From Mycolicibacterium canariasense (GTDB taxonomy: Bacteria > Actinomycetota > Actinomycetes > Mycobacteriales > Mycobacteriaceae): 64,000 bases of DNA. The notes below the pieces were generated by a model. The model was given only the letters and a program-made list of their open reading frames with translations, was not told the origin of the DNA and searched no databases. Below, in pieces: positions 53,705 through 61,758 of the stretch. Location of the stretch: NCBI RefSeq assembly GCF_002101555.1, contig NZ_LQOL01000072.1:16977-80976 (forward strand), written 5' to 3'. The position numbers and the translations under genes are program-made. Within the stretch, counting starts at the first letter, position 1. Every line of letters starts with the position of its first letter.

Positions 53705-54526
53705 GTGTCGGCGATCGGCTACGGCGTGAGCGACTTCGTCGGGGGTATCGCCTCGCGCCGGGTGGCGGCGCTGCGGGTGGTCATCGTCTCCTATCCGTTG
53801 GCCTTGGTGCTGCTGACCGGGCTGGCTTTTGTTGTCGGCGGTCATATTTCACAACCGGCGGTGTTCTGGGGCGTGCTGTGCGGGTTGGCCCAGGCGTTCG
53901 GGGTGTGGTGGTTCTACGCCGCGCTGGGGGCGGGCCCGATCTCGGTGGTGTCGCCGCTGACGGCGATCCTGGTGGCCGGTGTCCCGGTCGGGTTCGGTGT
54001 CGTGATGGGGGAGCGACCCGGCGCGGTCGCGCTCGTCGGCATCGCGGTGGCGCTGGTCGCGGTGGTGTTGGTGTCCCGGGGTGTCACCGATGAGGATGTC
54101 ACCGAGCACCGGTTCACCACCAAGGTGGCCTGGCTGACCGTCGGATCCGGGTTGGCGTTCGGGCTGAACTTCGTGGTGATCGACCAGGCCCCGCACCAGG
54201 CGGGGTTGTGGCCGCTGGTGTTCGCGCGGCTGTCGGCGTCGCTGTTGGTGGTATTCATCGCGCTGGCCGCCCGCCAGCTGCGGGTTCCGACGGGGGTCCC
54301 GTTGTGGCTCGCCCTGTCCGCCGCGGTGCTGGACACCATGGCCAACGTGGCCATGCTGCTGGCGCTGCAGAACTCGCTGCTCTCGTTGACCGGCGTGCTG
54401 ATCGCGCTGTATCCGGCCGGCACGGTGGCCCTGGCACTGGTGGTGCTCAAGGAGAAGGTCACCCGCTGGCAGGTGGTCGGGATGGTCGCCGCCCTCGCCG
54501 CGGTCGCCATGATCGCCGGCGGTTAG
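53705..54526 (+). CDS. EamA/DMT-family transporter
   Basis: A 273-residue protein with about ten hydrophobic helices in two EamA repeats (AFGVWWFYAALGAGPISVVSPL in repeat 1; TMANVAMLLALQNSLLSLTGVL in repeat 2), a metabolite exporter of unknown substrate. GTG 53705 cuts the first helix short: the frame continues upstream as LIGVALAL to a CTG at 53681 that overlaps the smpB stop. The true start may thus be this CTG. Confidence 0.85.
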   Translation: MSAIGYGVSDFVGGIASRRVAALRVVIVSYPLALVLLTGLAFVVGGHISQPAVFWGVLCGLAQAFGVWWFYAALGAGPISVVSPLTAILVAGVPVGFGVVMGERPGAVALVGIAVALVAVVLVSRGVTDEDVTEHRFTTKVAWLTVGSGLAFGLNFVVIDQAPHQAGLWPLVFARLSASLLVVFIALAARQLRVPTGVPLWLALSAAVLDTMANVAMLLALQNSLLSLTGVLIALYPAGTVALALVVLKEKVTRWQVVGMVAALAAVAMIAGG

Positions 54527-54535
54527 TGGTTCTCC

Positions 54536-54597
54536 CGCGAGCGCCCGTGTTTGCACGCGACACGCCGCGAAATGTTGGCATTTTGGGGCCGCTCGCG
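54536..54597. repeat. Intergenic inverted repeat between convergent genes
   Basis: CGCGAGCGCCCG (54536-) and GGGGCCGCTCGCG (to 54597) are near-complementary ends about 60 bp apart; inside, AAATG-TTGG-CATTT forms a small hairpin. It fills the gap between the EamA and ABC genes. It is either a bidirectional terminator or another dispersed palindrome. Confidence 0.5.
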
Positions 54598-54598
54598 A

Positions 54599-56149
54599 TC
54601 ACACGCGACGCAATTGCCACCGCGTGACGACGGCGAACGTGAGGGCGAGCAGTCCCAGCATCGCCATGTCGAACCACCAGGCGGCGGCCGTGTGCTGCCA
54701 ATGCCCGTCCTGTGCGATGCCGACCACCAGGTTGCTCAGATCCGCCGTCGACGCCGAGGCGGAAAAGCCCCACCGTGCCGGGGTGACCGACGCGAGCGCC
54801 GAGAGGGTCGGTCGGTCGGTCACCGGGATGAAGCCTCCGGCCAGCACCAGTTGCGCGGTCAGTGCCACCGCGAGCAGCGGCATCACCTGATCGACGGTCC
54901 GCGCCGCGGCCGAGATGGCCAGGCCGAGGATCGCGGCCACCACCGCCGTGGTGGCGACACCGACCCCGAGTTCCAGCACGGGGCTACCCAGGGTTGTGGC
55001 CTCGGTGGGTGCTGGTTTGCCGATGCAGACGATCAGGACCAGCAACGTCGCTTGCGCGGCCGCGACCGTGCCGAACACCGCGATCTTGGCCAGCAGGTAG
55101 GCACCGGCCGACAGGCCGGCCGCACGTTCCCTGGCGTAGATCGCCCGCTCGCCGGTCAGATCACGCACCGTCAAGGTGGTGCCCATCAGGATGGCGGCGA
55201 AGTTGGTCAGCGCGATCACCTGCTTGGCCTCGAACGGAGCCGACATCGCCGAGCTGAGGAACCCGGCGTGCCCGGACACCGTCAGGGGCAGGATGCCCAC
55301 CAGCACGGGCAGCACCGCCAGGAATGCCAGATAGCCGCGGTCGGCGGTCAGCAGCCGGACCTGACGGCGGGCCACGGTGCGCAACTGCCCGACGGTGCCC
55401 TGGCGGCGGGGCGGTCGCGGTGAGCGGGCCAACACCGGGGTGTGCGGGTAATGCCGTTGCGCCCCGTGCGGATCCGCGCACAGCCGGGCGAAGATCTCGG
55501 CCCAGTCCGTGCTGCCCAGCACCAGCCCGAGGTCCGCGGGCGTGCCGTAGTAGGCCGTCTTGCCGCCGGGTGCGAGCAACAACACCTGGTCGCACACATC
55601 CAGGAAAGCCAGCGAGTGCGTGACGACGATGACGACCCGGCCGGCGTCGGCGAGTCGACGCAGCAGCGTCATCACCTGGCGGTCGAGGGCCGGATCCAGC
55701 CCGGTGGTCGGCTCGTCCAGGATGAGCAGTGACGGGCCGGTCAGCAGTTCCAGAGCCACCGAGACCCGTTTGCGTTGCCCGCCGGACAGTTTGTCGATTC
55801 GGGTACCGGCATGCGGCGTGAGTTCCAGTTCGGCGAGCACGTCGGCGATCGCCGTGGGTGCCGTGCCGCGTAGCTCGGCGGCGTAACCCAAAGCCTCTGC
55901 GACGGTGAGTTTTCCGTGCAGGATGTCCTCCTGAGGCACCATGCCGACGGTGCCCTCGAAGTGCACGGCACCAGAGTCGGGCCGGGTCACCCCGGCCAGG
56001 ACGCGGGCCAGGGTGGACTTGCCGGCTCCCGACGGGCCGATGAGGGCGGTGAGCGTGCCCGGCCGCGCGGAGAACGACACCTGGTCCAGGCGGGTATCGA
56101 GGGTGACGCCGTGGACGTCCACACCGCGGGAGATCGTTTGCGTTTTCAT
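54599..56149 (-). CDS. ABCG-type ABC transporter, fused ATPase and permease
   Basis: A 516-residue half-transporter with the ATPase first. Walker A is LIGPSGAGKSTLARVLAG, signature KLSGGQRKRVSVALEL, Walker B LLILDEPTTGLDPALD. The ABC2-type membrane domain follows (from ~RQVRLLTADRGYLAFLAVL) with six helices. It resembles the C-terminal half of Rv1747 without the FHA domains. It forms the last gene of the phospholipid operon (ATGA overlap with the CdsA-like gene), suggesting export or flipping of the lipid made there. Confidence 0.87.
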   Translation of the reverse strand: MKTQTISRGVDVHGVTLDTRLDQVSFSARPGTLTALIGPSGAGKSTLARVLAGVTRPDSGAVHFEGTVGMVPQEDILHGKLTVAEALGYAAELRGTAPTAIADVLAELELTPHAGTRIDKLSGGQRKRVSVALELLTGPSLLILDEPTTGLDPALDRQVMTLLRRLADAGRVVIVVTHSLAFLDVCDQVLLLAPGGKTAYYGTPADLGLVLGSTDWAEIFARLCADPHGAQRHYPHTPVLARSPRPPRRQGTVGQLRTVARRQVRLLTADRGYLAFLAVLPVLVGILPLTVSGHAGFLSSAMSAPFEAKQVIALTNFAAILMGTTLTVRDLTGERAIYARERAAGLSAGAYLLAKIAVFGTVAAAQATLLVLIVCIGKPAPTEATTLGSPVLELGVGVATTAVVAAILGLAISAAARTVDQVMPLLAVALTAQLVLAGGFIPVTDRPTLSALASVTPARWGFSASASTADLSNLVVGIAQDGHWQHTAAAWWFDMAMLGLLALTFAVVTRWQLRRV

Positions 56150-56994
56150 GTCAGTACACACACCAGGGGTAGGGCCAACAGGAGGGAGTCGATGCGGTCG
56201 AGCAGGCCGCCGAAACCGGGCAGCCAGGCGCCGGCGTCTTTGACCTGAGCTTGGCGCTTGAGCATCGATTCGAGCAGATCGCCGAACAAACCGCCCACGG
56301 CGACCGCCAGCACCAGCCCGACCGAGACGGTGCCGAGCACGAACAGCACCGCCGTGGCACCGAGCACCGCGCCGACGACACCGCCGAGGGTTTTGTTCGG
56401 ACTCAACGGGGAGATGGGGCGGCGGGCCCACGCCATACGCCGCAACCCTTTGCCGCCGCACCACGCGGCCACGTCGGTGGCGGCCACGGCGAAGCAGACC
56501 AGGAAGGCATCCGGCCACACCAGCACCAGGTGAGCCAGCGACCAACAGATCCACACCGAGCCGAAGGCGGTGAAAGCGGTTCGGCGCGAACCCGTCTCGA
56601 TATCACCGGACAACACCGACGGCACCGCGCACAACACCACCAGCAGCGGCGTCAGCGCCAGCAGCGACGGGCGCAGCCACGCCGCGACCGGATAACCCAC
56701 CGCCAGCACCAGCAGCACCGCGGTGTCGGCGCGGCGCAGGCCGATCAGCCGGCCGTATTCCAGCACGGCCACCGCGGCGAGTGCGGCGGCGAACGCGGCG
56801 GTGGTGCCGGGCCCGAGCACCGTCGGGATGCCGACGGCGGGGGCGATCAGCACCCAGGTACGCCACTTGCGGATCAGGTCGGGCTGGCGCGAGAACAGCA
56901 CCGCGATACCGGCGACGGCCAGGATGCCGACGGTGAGTGCGGGCAGGAACCAGGCCGGTCGGCCGAAGTCCACGGTGTCAAGCAGCGAGGGCAT
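56146..56994 (-). CDS. CdsA-like phosphatidate cytidylyltransferase
   Basis: A 282-residue integral membrane enzyme that would make CDP-diacylglycerol from phosphatidate and CTP. The family signature is present as ESMLKRQAQVKDAGAWLPGF followed by GGLLDRID, with Phe where PGHGG normally has His. About eight helices. It is probably a second, specialised CdsA, since the housekeeping gene belongs to the frr/pyrH region in mycobacteria. ATG 56994 lies 17 bp inside the PlsC-like gene. Confidence 0.85.
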   Translation of the reverse strand: MPSLLDTVDFGRPAWFLPALTVGILAVAGIAVLFSRQPDLIRKWRTWVLIAPAVGIPTVLGPGTTAAFAAALAAVAVLEYGRLIGLRRADTAVLLVLAVGYPVAAWLRPSLLALTPLLVVLCAVPSVLSGDIETGSRRTAFTAFGSVWICWSLAHLVLVWPDAFLVCFAVAATDVAAWCGGKGLRRMAWARRPISPLSPNKTLGGVVGAVLGATAVLFVLGTVSVGLVLAVAVGGLFGDLLESMLKRQAQVKDAGAWLPGFGGLLDRIDSLLLALPLVCVLT

Positions 56995-57646
56995 GGTGCT
57001 CTCCGGTACGCAGCGCCAGCACCGCGTCGCGCAACCGCGCGGCCGTCGTGTGGTGTGGGTCGACGGGGTCGCCGAGGTGCACCCGCATCGGGGACCCGGG
57101 GGCGAACGTGCCGCCCTTGGGCAGCACATCGGCGGTGCCGAGCACGGCGACCGGGACGATCGGCACACCGCAGTCGCGGGCCAGTCGCACGGCGCCGGAA
57201 CGGAATTCGGCGATGCTGCCGTCGGTGGACCTGGTGCCTTCCGGGTAGATGACGATGGTGTGGCCGGCCTTCAGCAGCGGGCCGGCCGCCCGCAGCAGGG
57301 CGTCGTAGCTGCCGCCGCCGCTGCGCCGCAGCGGTAGCACGCCGATGAGCGAGGTGGCGATGAGCCGGCGCACCGGCACGTCGAACCAGTAGTCGGCGGC
57401 CGCAGCGAACATCACCTTGGCCGACGGGGGAAGGGCGGCCAGCAGTACCGCGGTGTCGGCGTGCGAGGCGTGGTTGGCGACGACCACCGCACCACCGCGG
57501 ACCCGCCAGCGACCGGTGACCGTCAGCCCGCCCGAGGCGGCACACACCGTGCGCCACAGCCAGTGTCGGAGCGCGCTCATGGGTTGCCGATTCGCTCGGC
57601 GAGCCTCGCTCATGGATTGCCGATTCGCTCGGCGAGCCTCGCTCAT
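56978..57646 (-). CDS. PlsC-like 1-acylglycerol-3-phosphate acyltransferase
   Basis: A 222-residue membrane-associated acyltransferase. Motif I is VVANHASHADT (NHxxxxD) and motif III VIYPEGTRSTDGS; the middle arginine-bearing block is GVLPLRRSGGG. The start ATG 57646 overlaps the TGA of the phosphatidyltransferase gene. The first 22 residues are two copies of MSEARRANRQ(S/P) encoded by a tandem 33-bp repeat; the natural N-terminus is MSALRHWLWR at 57580, which gives the usual ~200-residue length. Confidence 0.88.
   Translation of the reverse strand: MSEARRANRQSMSEARRANRQPMSALRHWLWRTVCAASGGLTVTGRWRVRGGAVVVANHASHADTAVLLAALPPSAKVMFAAAADYWFDVPVRRLIATSLIGVLPLRRSGGGSYDALLRAAGPLLKAGHTIVIYPEGTRSTDGSIAEFRSGAVRLARDCGVPIVPVAVLGTADVLPKGGTFAPGSPMRVHLGDPVDPHHTTAARLRDAVLALRTGEHHALAA
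57581..57646 (-). repeat. Two tandem 33-bp ATGA-starting units extending the PlsC-like protein
   Basis: Minus-strand units starting at 57646 and 57613 each open with ATGAGCGAGGCTCGCCGAGC and differ at one base in the last codon but one. Being 33 bp they keep frame and each supplies a potential ATG start. The unit shares the pattern GCGAG...CG..GCGA.ATCG with the nuoG-nuoH units. Confidence 0.9.
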
Positions 57647-58380
57647 GCCGCCACCGCCCGCATCGGCCGGGTGGGCAGGTTGGACGCGGCGATCCGCGGG
57701 CGGGTCATCGGCACCGTCACCGGATCGTCCTCGACGGCCTGCGCCGTCAACTCGCGATGCGCGCTGCGCAGCCGCAGGGCAGTGGTGATCAGTGAGCCGT
57801 TGACCAGCTGGGCCAGCAGGATCGGCATCAGACCGGGGAACGCGGTGGCCAGCACGGTGAACACGCAGCGTTCGGTCTTTCCGAGCGGCCCACCGTTGAT
57901 CCGGGACGCCCCGGCCCCGGCGGCGGCCAGCGATGCGAAGGTGGGCAGCGTCGCAGCCAGTGCCGCGATCACGACCTGCAGCACCGTCCAGGACAGCCAC
58001 TGCAGGCCCGGCCCGTGCTGACGCGCGGCCCACACGGCCAGCCCGCCGAAGGTGAGCAGATCGGCTGCGCGGTCACCGATTTCGTTGACCACGAAGCCCC
58101 ACGGCCGGCTGACACCGCGAGCCCGGGCGACCGCGCCGTCCAAGTTGGCGCCGGCCAGCCGCAGCACCAGGAACACCGCGGCCAGGTGCCACCAGCCGAG
58201 GGCGATGAACCCGCCGGCCACGCCGGCGGCGAGCACCCCGGCGGCGGTGAAGACATCGGGTGAGATGCGGTGCGCGACAGCGGTGTCGAGGATGGGGGTG
58301 AGGCGCGCGGTGAACCACGGCTTCAGCGCGTAGAGGCCGGCCATGCGGCGTCGTTGCGGGGAAGGCACATACCGGTTCAT
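57643..58380 (-). CDS. CDP-alcohol phosphatidyltransferase (YnbA-like)
   Basis: A 245-residue membrane enzyme that transfers a phosphatidyl group from CDP-diacylglycerol to an alcohol. The motif reads LDGAVARARGVSRPWGFVVN then EIGDRAAD: the first of the two distal aspartates is Asn, as I recall for the YnbA-type branch. About six helices. First gene of an operon with PlsC-like, CdsA-like and ABC genes, echoing ynbA-ynbB in E. coli. ATG 58380 has AGGAG in the minus-strand upstream. Confidence 0.85.
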   Translation of the reverse strand: MNRYVPSPQRRRMAGLYALKPWFTARLTPILDTAVAHRISPDVFTAAGVLAAGVAGGFIALGWWHLAAVFLVLRLAGANLDGAVARARGVSRPWGFVVNEIGDRAADLLTFGGLAVWAARQHGPGLQWLSWTVLQVVIAALAATLPTFASLAAAGAGASRINGGPLGKTERCVFTVLATAFPGLMPILLAQLVNGSLITTALRLRSAHRELTAQAVEDDPVTVPMTRPRIAASNLPTRPMRAVAA

Positions 58381-58455
58381 GGCTGGCTCCTTTCGTGATG
58401 GGTGTCTCGGTCACGAAAAGGTTGCGGCCAGGTGCTTGGCGGATTCTTGTGGGCG

Positions 58456-60261
58456 TCAGTCCCCAGTGCGGGTGAAGGTCTCGTCGAACTCGGTCTTCAT
58501 CGCGCACGGCGCGGATTCTTCCCAGGTGCCGTGCCCCAACAGCAGGTTGATCGGGTTCTGCGCGGGCTGCGGCAGGGGGTACTGCCCGGTGGCGGTGAGC
58601 TTGATGACGGTGCCGTCGCAGACCGCCTCGGACTGGCTGTTGAGCGACCAGGTGCCGTTGGCGAAGAGCAGCGGACGGTAGTCCTCGGGTTTGTGGAAGT
58701 AGCTCATGCACCGCTCGCCGGTGCGCAAGCAGTCGGTCCGGACGGTGTAGTCCCCCTGGATCGGGGGCAGGCCGTTACGGAAGGTGCGGGTGCTCCGGTA
58801 ACTGCCGTGGAGGGCTGCGGCGGGGGAGACGACGCGGGCCGGCAGCGCAGCTGGGTCGGGCAGGGTGGCCGGGTCGACGTCGGTGGTGCGGTTGAAGGTG
58901 ATGGTCGCCCGGCCCGAACAGGAATTGCCCGCGGTGCCGGTGAACTGGCCGGTGAGGGCGCCGTCCGGGCGTTCCCGCAGCGTGAAGACATACCAGATCT
59001 CGTCGGCGATATCGTGGCATTGCTCGGCGGCCAGTGCGACCGCGACCCACTGCCCGTCGATCTGATCGAATTCCAGTTTGGCGACCGGTGGACCACCGTC
59101 ACCGCTTTGGCGCTCCGCGACCGCCACGCACCCGTCCGGCCGGCAGCTCGAGCGCACCGCCCACATCGCCGTCGTGGGTTTGGCGCCGTCCAGCGGGCCG
59201 CCGTCGATCAGCGTCGGTGCGCTGAACACGGCCTGATACACGCCGCCGAAGGCGGACACCGGGGGTGCGCTCAACGTGGTCGACGGCGCCGCGGCTGGGG
59301 CGTCCTTCTTGGTGAGGGCCAGGCTGGCGACGACCCCGCCGGCCACCAGCACGACGACGGCCGCCACGGCGGTGAGGATCAACCCGGTGCGGCTCTTCTT
59401 CTCGGGTTTCGGCGGCGGTGTCCAGGCCTGTGTCGGAGCGGCGTCGCTCGGGTACGTGAGTGCCCGCTGCGCCGCGCCGGCCAGATCCACGGTGGTGGGG
59501 AAGCGGTCGGTGGGGTGCTTGGCCAAACCGGTGGCGATCACCTGGTCCATGGCGGCCGGGATGGTAGGCAGGTCCCGCGACGGCCGCGGCGGGGGCATCA
59601 TCATGTGGCTCACCGCGACCTGCTCCAGGGTGTCCCCGGGGAAGGGCAGGTTGCCGGTGAGGCACTGGTAGAGCACGCACGCCAGGGCGTAGATATCGGA
59701 GCTGGGGCCGCTTTCACCGGTGCTGAAGCGTTCGGGTGCCATGTAGGCCCAGGTGCCGACGGTGGTGTTGGCCGATGTGAGCGCGGTATCGGTGTTGGCG
59801 CGCGCAATACCGAAGTCGATCAGATAGGCAAAGTCGTTGTCGCCCAAGAGAATATTGGACGGCTTCACGTCGCGGTGCACCAACCCGGCCTGGTGGGCGC
59901 TGTGCAGCGCCGAGGCGATCTGGCCGATGATGTACACCGCGCGGGCGGGTTCCAGCGGGCCGTTGTTGATCAGGGTCTGCAGGTCGGCGCCGTTGATCAG
60001 TCGCATGGTGACATACAGGCGCCCGTCGATCTCACCGACGTCGTGGATCGGCACGATGTGCGGGTCGTCCAGCCGGGCCGCGGCCCGGGCCTCGCGCCGG
60101 AACCTCTTCTCGTAATCGGGGTCCCGGGCGAAGTGCGGCAGCAGCATCTTCAGCGCGACGACGCGGTCGATCTCGGTGTCGTAGGCGCGCCATACCTCGC
60201 CCATCCCGCCCCGGCCCAGCAATTCGATCAGCTGGTAGCGGCCGAACGGCGTCCCCTGCAC
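58456..60261 (-). CDS. Receptor-type Ser/Thr protein kinase with Cys-rich extracellular domain
   Basis: About 601 residues. Kinase domain: LLGRGGMGEVWRAYD (P-loop), VVALKML (Lys), VHRDVKPSNILLGDN (catalytic loop), YLIDFGIA (DFG) and GTWAYMAPERF (APE). A Pro/Lys-rich juxtamembrane linker and one transmembrane helix (LILTAVAAVVVLVAGGVVASL) follow. The ~230-residue outer domain has eight or so cysteines in pairs (SSCRPDGC, DCLRTGERC), no PASTA repeats. GTG 60261 (MQGTPFGRYQL) is chosen because the frame further upstream runs into tmRNA. Not clearly one of PknA-PknL. Confidence 0.9.
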   Translation of the reverse strand: MQGTPFGRYQLIELLGRGGMGEVWRAYDTEIDRVVALKMLLPHFARDPDYEKRFRREARAAARLDDPHIVPIHDVGEIDGRLYVTMRLINGADLQTLINNGPLEPARAVYIIGQIASALHSAHQAGLVHRDVKPSNILLGDNDFAYLIDFGIARANTDTALTSANTTVGTWAYMAPERFSTGESGPSSDIYALACVLYQCLTGNLPFPGDTLEQVAVSHMMMPPPRPSRDLPTIPAAMDQVIATGLAKHPTDRFPTTVDLAGAAQRALTYPSDAAPTQAWTPPPKPEKKSRTGLILTAVAAVVVLVAGGVVASLALTKKDAPAAAPSTTLSAPPVSAFGGVYQAVFSAPTLIDGGPLDGAKPTTAMWAVRSSCRPDGCVAVAERQSGDGGPPVAKLEFDQIDGQWVAVALAAEQCHDIADEIWYVFTLRERPDGALTGQFTGTAGNSCSGRATITFNRTTDVDPATLPDPAALPARVVSPAAALHGSYRSTRTFRNGLPPIQGDYTVRTDCLRTGERCMSYFHKPEDYRPLLFANGTWSLNSQSEAVCDGTVIKLTATGQYPLPQPAQNPINLLLGHGTWEESAPCAMKTEFDETFTRTGD

Positions 60262-60365
60262 CGAATCACGATAAACCAGCAGGCCCACGGCTTCAGGGTG
60301 GTTGATCGACGGGAGCAAATGGGTAGCCGGAACAAATATTGGCTGGCCGCCGTTGAAGAACACGG

Positions 60366-60371
60366 TATGAT
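60366..60371 (+). promoter_or_regulatory. -10 element TATGAT of ssrA
   Basis: TATGAT is a near-perfect -10 box 34 bp before the mature tmRNA 5' end, leaving a ~27-nt leader to be removed by RNase P. No good -35 at the expected distance was found. Confidence 0.5.
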
Positions 60372-60378
60372 GGACTGT

Positions 60379-60397
60379 CCTGCCGAAAGTCGGCAGG
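60379..60397 (+). other. Hairpin in the ssrA leader
   Basis: CCTGCCGA-AAG-TCGGCAGG, a perfect 8-bp stem, lies between the -10 box and the mature 5' end of tmRNA. It would be part of the precursor and could guide RNase P processing or act on the DNA as an operator. Confidence 0.45.
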
Positions 60398-60404
60398 GAT
60401 GCGA

Positions 60405-60773
60405 GGGGCCGAACGGTTTCGACATCGCGCATCGAATCAAGGGAAGCGTGCCGGTGCAGGCAAGAGACCACCGTAAGCGTCGTTGCAACCAATTAAGCGC
60501 CGATTCTCATCAGCGCGACTACGCACTCGCTGCCTAAGCGACTGCGTGTCTGTCAGACCGGGAGCGCCCTCGGCCCGGACCCTGGCATCAGCTAGAGGGA
60601 CCCACCCACGGGTTCGGTCGCGGGACCCGTGGGGACATCAAACAGCGACTGGGATCGTCATCTCGGCTCGTCTGCGTGACCGGGAGATCCGAGTAGAGGC
60701 ATAGCGGACTGCGCACGGAGAAGTCTTGAGGGAATGCCGTTGGACCCGGGTTCAATTCCCGGCGGCTCCACAA
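60405..60773 (+). ncRNA. ssrA: Transfer-messenger RNA (tmRNA)
   Basis: A one-piece tmRNA of ~369 nt. The 5' end GGGGCCGAACGGTTTCGACA and the 3' end GGCGGCTCCA pair as a tRNA-Ala-like acceptor stem with the G3-U wobble that marks alanine charging; the T-arm is CCGGGTTCAATTCCCGG. It encodes the tag ADSHQRDYALAA. The genome has ACAA after the stem, so CCA is added later. It rescues stalled ribosomes with SmpB, encoded upstream. A strong terminator follows. Confidence 0.97.
60499..60537 (+). other. tmRNA tag-peptide reading frame
   Basis: The twelve codons ADSHQRDYALAA and TAA. Added after the charged alanine, the tag ends in ALAA, the degron read by ClpXP/ClpC. This is the standard mycobacterial tag sequence. 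Confidence 0.93.
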
Positions 60774-60774
60774 G

Positions 60775-60806
60775 AGAAGGCCAGGGCACACGCCCTGGCC
60801 TTCTTT
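60775..60806 (+). terminator. Intrinsic terminator of ssrA
   Basis: GAAGGCCAGGGC-ACAC-GCCCTGGCCTTC, a perfect 12-bp stem (13 with the flanking A-T pair) followed by TTTC, starting just past the tmRNA 3' end. Confidence 0.92.
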
Positions 60807-60827
60807 CGTCTGGTCGGCCTGGCCGCG

Positions 60828-60880
60828 TTTGTGCGGTTTCATCCGCGACGCGCCGCGACGGGCGGATGAAACCGCACAAA
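60828..60880. repeat. Perfect 19-bp-arm inverted repeat
   Basis: TTTGTGCGGTTTCATCCGC at 60828-60846 and its exact reverse complement at 60862-60880, with a 15-bp GC-rich loop. It lies between the ssrA terminator and the end of the XRE gene. It is the best-preserved copy of the family also seen in the nuoF-nuoG insert. Confidence 0.92.
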
Positions 60881-60888
60881 GCCCGAAC

Positions 60889-61683
60889 CTATAGCGGTGT
60901 GTAGACGACGATCTGGAATTCCGGCTGATCCGAGGGGCGCAGCTGGTGATGCTCGTAGCGGACCACGCCGAGCTCCGGGTGGTGGAAGACCCGCTCGCGC
61001 GATTCGAACCCGCGGATGTCGTGACGCTGCCACCCGGCCCGGAAATCGGCGCTGGCCTCCGATAGTCGCGCCACCAGATCGAGCAAGGCCGGATCGCCCA
61101 GTCGCGAACCGATCTCGGCGCGGAACTCCGCCAGGAAACGCTGACTGGTCACCTGCCAGTCATCGAGGAGGTCCCGCACGGCCGGATCGGTGAACACCAC
61201 CCACAGCAGATTGCGTTCGGTTGGCGGGGTGGTGGCGACATTCGGGTAGAGCCGTTGGTAGGCGGCATTCCAGCCGGCGATGCCCCATTCCGGCGTCAGC
61301 GCGTAGGCCGGGTTGTCGCCGATGGCGTCGAGGAAGCGCTGGACGTGCGGTGGCACCGTCGTCGTGACGTCGCTGGCCGCCCCTGCCGGCAGGGGCGCGA
61401 ACCCCGCCAGGCTCAGGACGTAGCGGTGTTCGGGTACACCCAAGCGCAGCGTGCGGCTGACGGCGTCGAGTACCTGCCGGGACGGATTGATGTCCCGGCC
61501 CTGCTCCAGCCAGGTGTACCAGGTGACGCTCACCCCGGACAGGTAGGAGACCTCTTCGCGCCGCAGCCCCACCGTCCGACCTCGCCCGGCAGCAGGCAGG
61601 CCGAAGTCGGCGCGGATCAGGCGTTCACGGGTGGAGCGCAAGAAGGCGCCCAGCTCGGTGCGGCGTTCCTCGTCGGTGGGCAT
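60889..61683 (-). CDS. XRE-family regulator with MmyB-like ligand-binding domain
   Basis: A 264-residue regulator. The N-terminal HTH is GLRREEVSYLSGVSVTWYTW with LEQGRDINPS next, typical of the MmyB/XRE group in actinobacteria. The C-terminal half (WGIAGWNAAYQRLYPNVA, ERNLLWVVFTDPAVRDLL) is the PAS-like MmyB ligand domain, thought to bind fatty acids. ATG 61683 is divergent from ilvD with ~75 bp between starts; it may regulate ilvD or itself. Confidence 0.9.
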   Translation of the reverse strand: MPTDEERRTELGAFLRSTRERLIRADFGLPAAGRGRTVGLRREEVSYLSGVSVTWYTWLEQGRDINPSRQVLDAVSRTLRLGVPEHRYVLSLAGFAPLPAGAASDVTTTVPPHVQRFLDAIGDNPAYALTPEWGIAGWNAAYQRLYPNVATTPPTERNLLWVVFTDPAVRDLLDDWQVTSQRFLAEFRAEIGSRLGDPALLDLVARLSEASADFRAGWQRHDIRGFESRERVFHHPELGVVRYEHHQLRPSDQPEFQIVVYTPL

Positions 61684-61758
61684 ACCGAAGCCTATTACTC
61701 TCACTACTAGTATTGAAGGCGTCTTCCCAGCGTGCGACCCACCCCCGACAGTGGAGGC

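Noticed and set aside
60262..60492. Upstream extension of the kinase frame
   Set aside because: It runs across the tmRNA promoter and into the tmRNA 5' part; kinase similarity starts at QGTPFGRYQL, so GTG 60261 is preferred.
58402..60537. 711-codon plus-strand frame ending ADSHQRDYALAA
   Set aside because: Only the last 12 codons are real, being the tmRNA tag; the rest is the antisense of the kinase gene.
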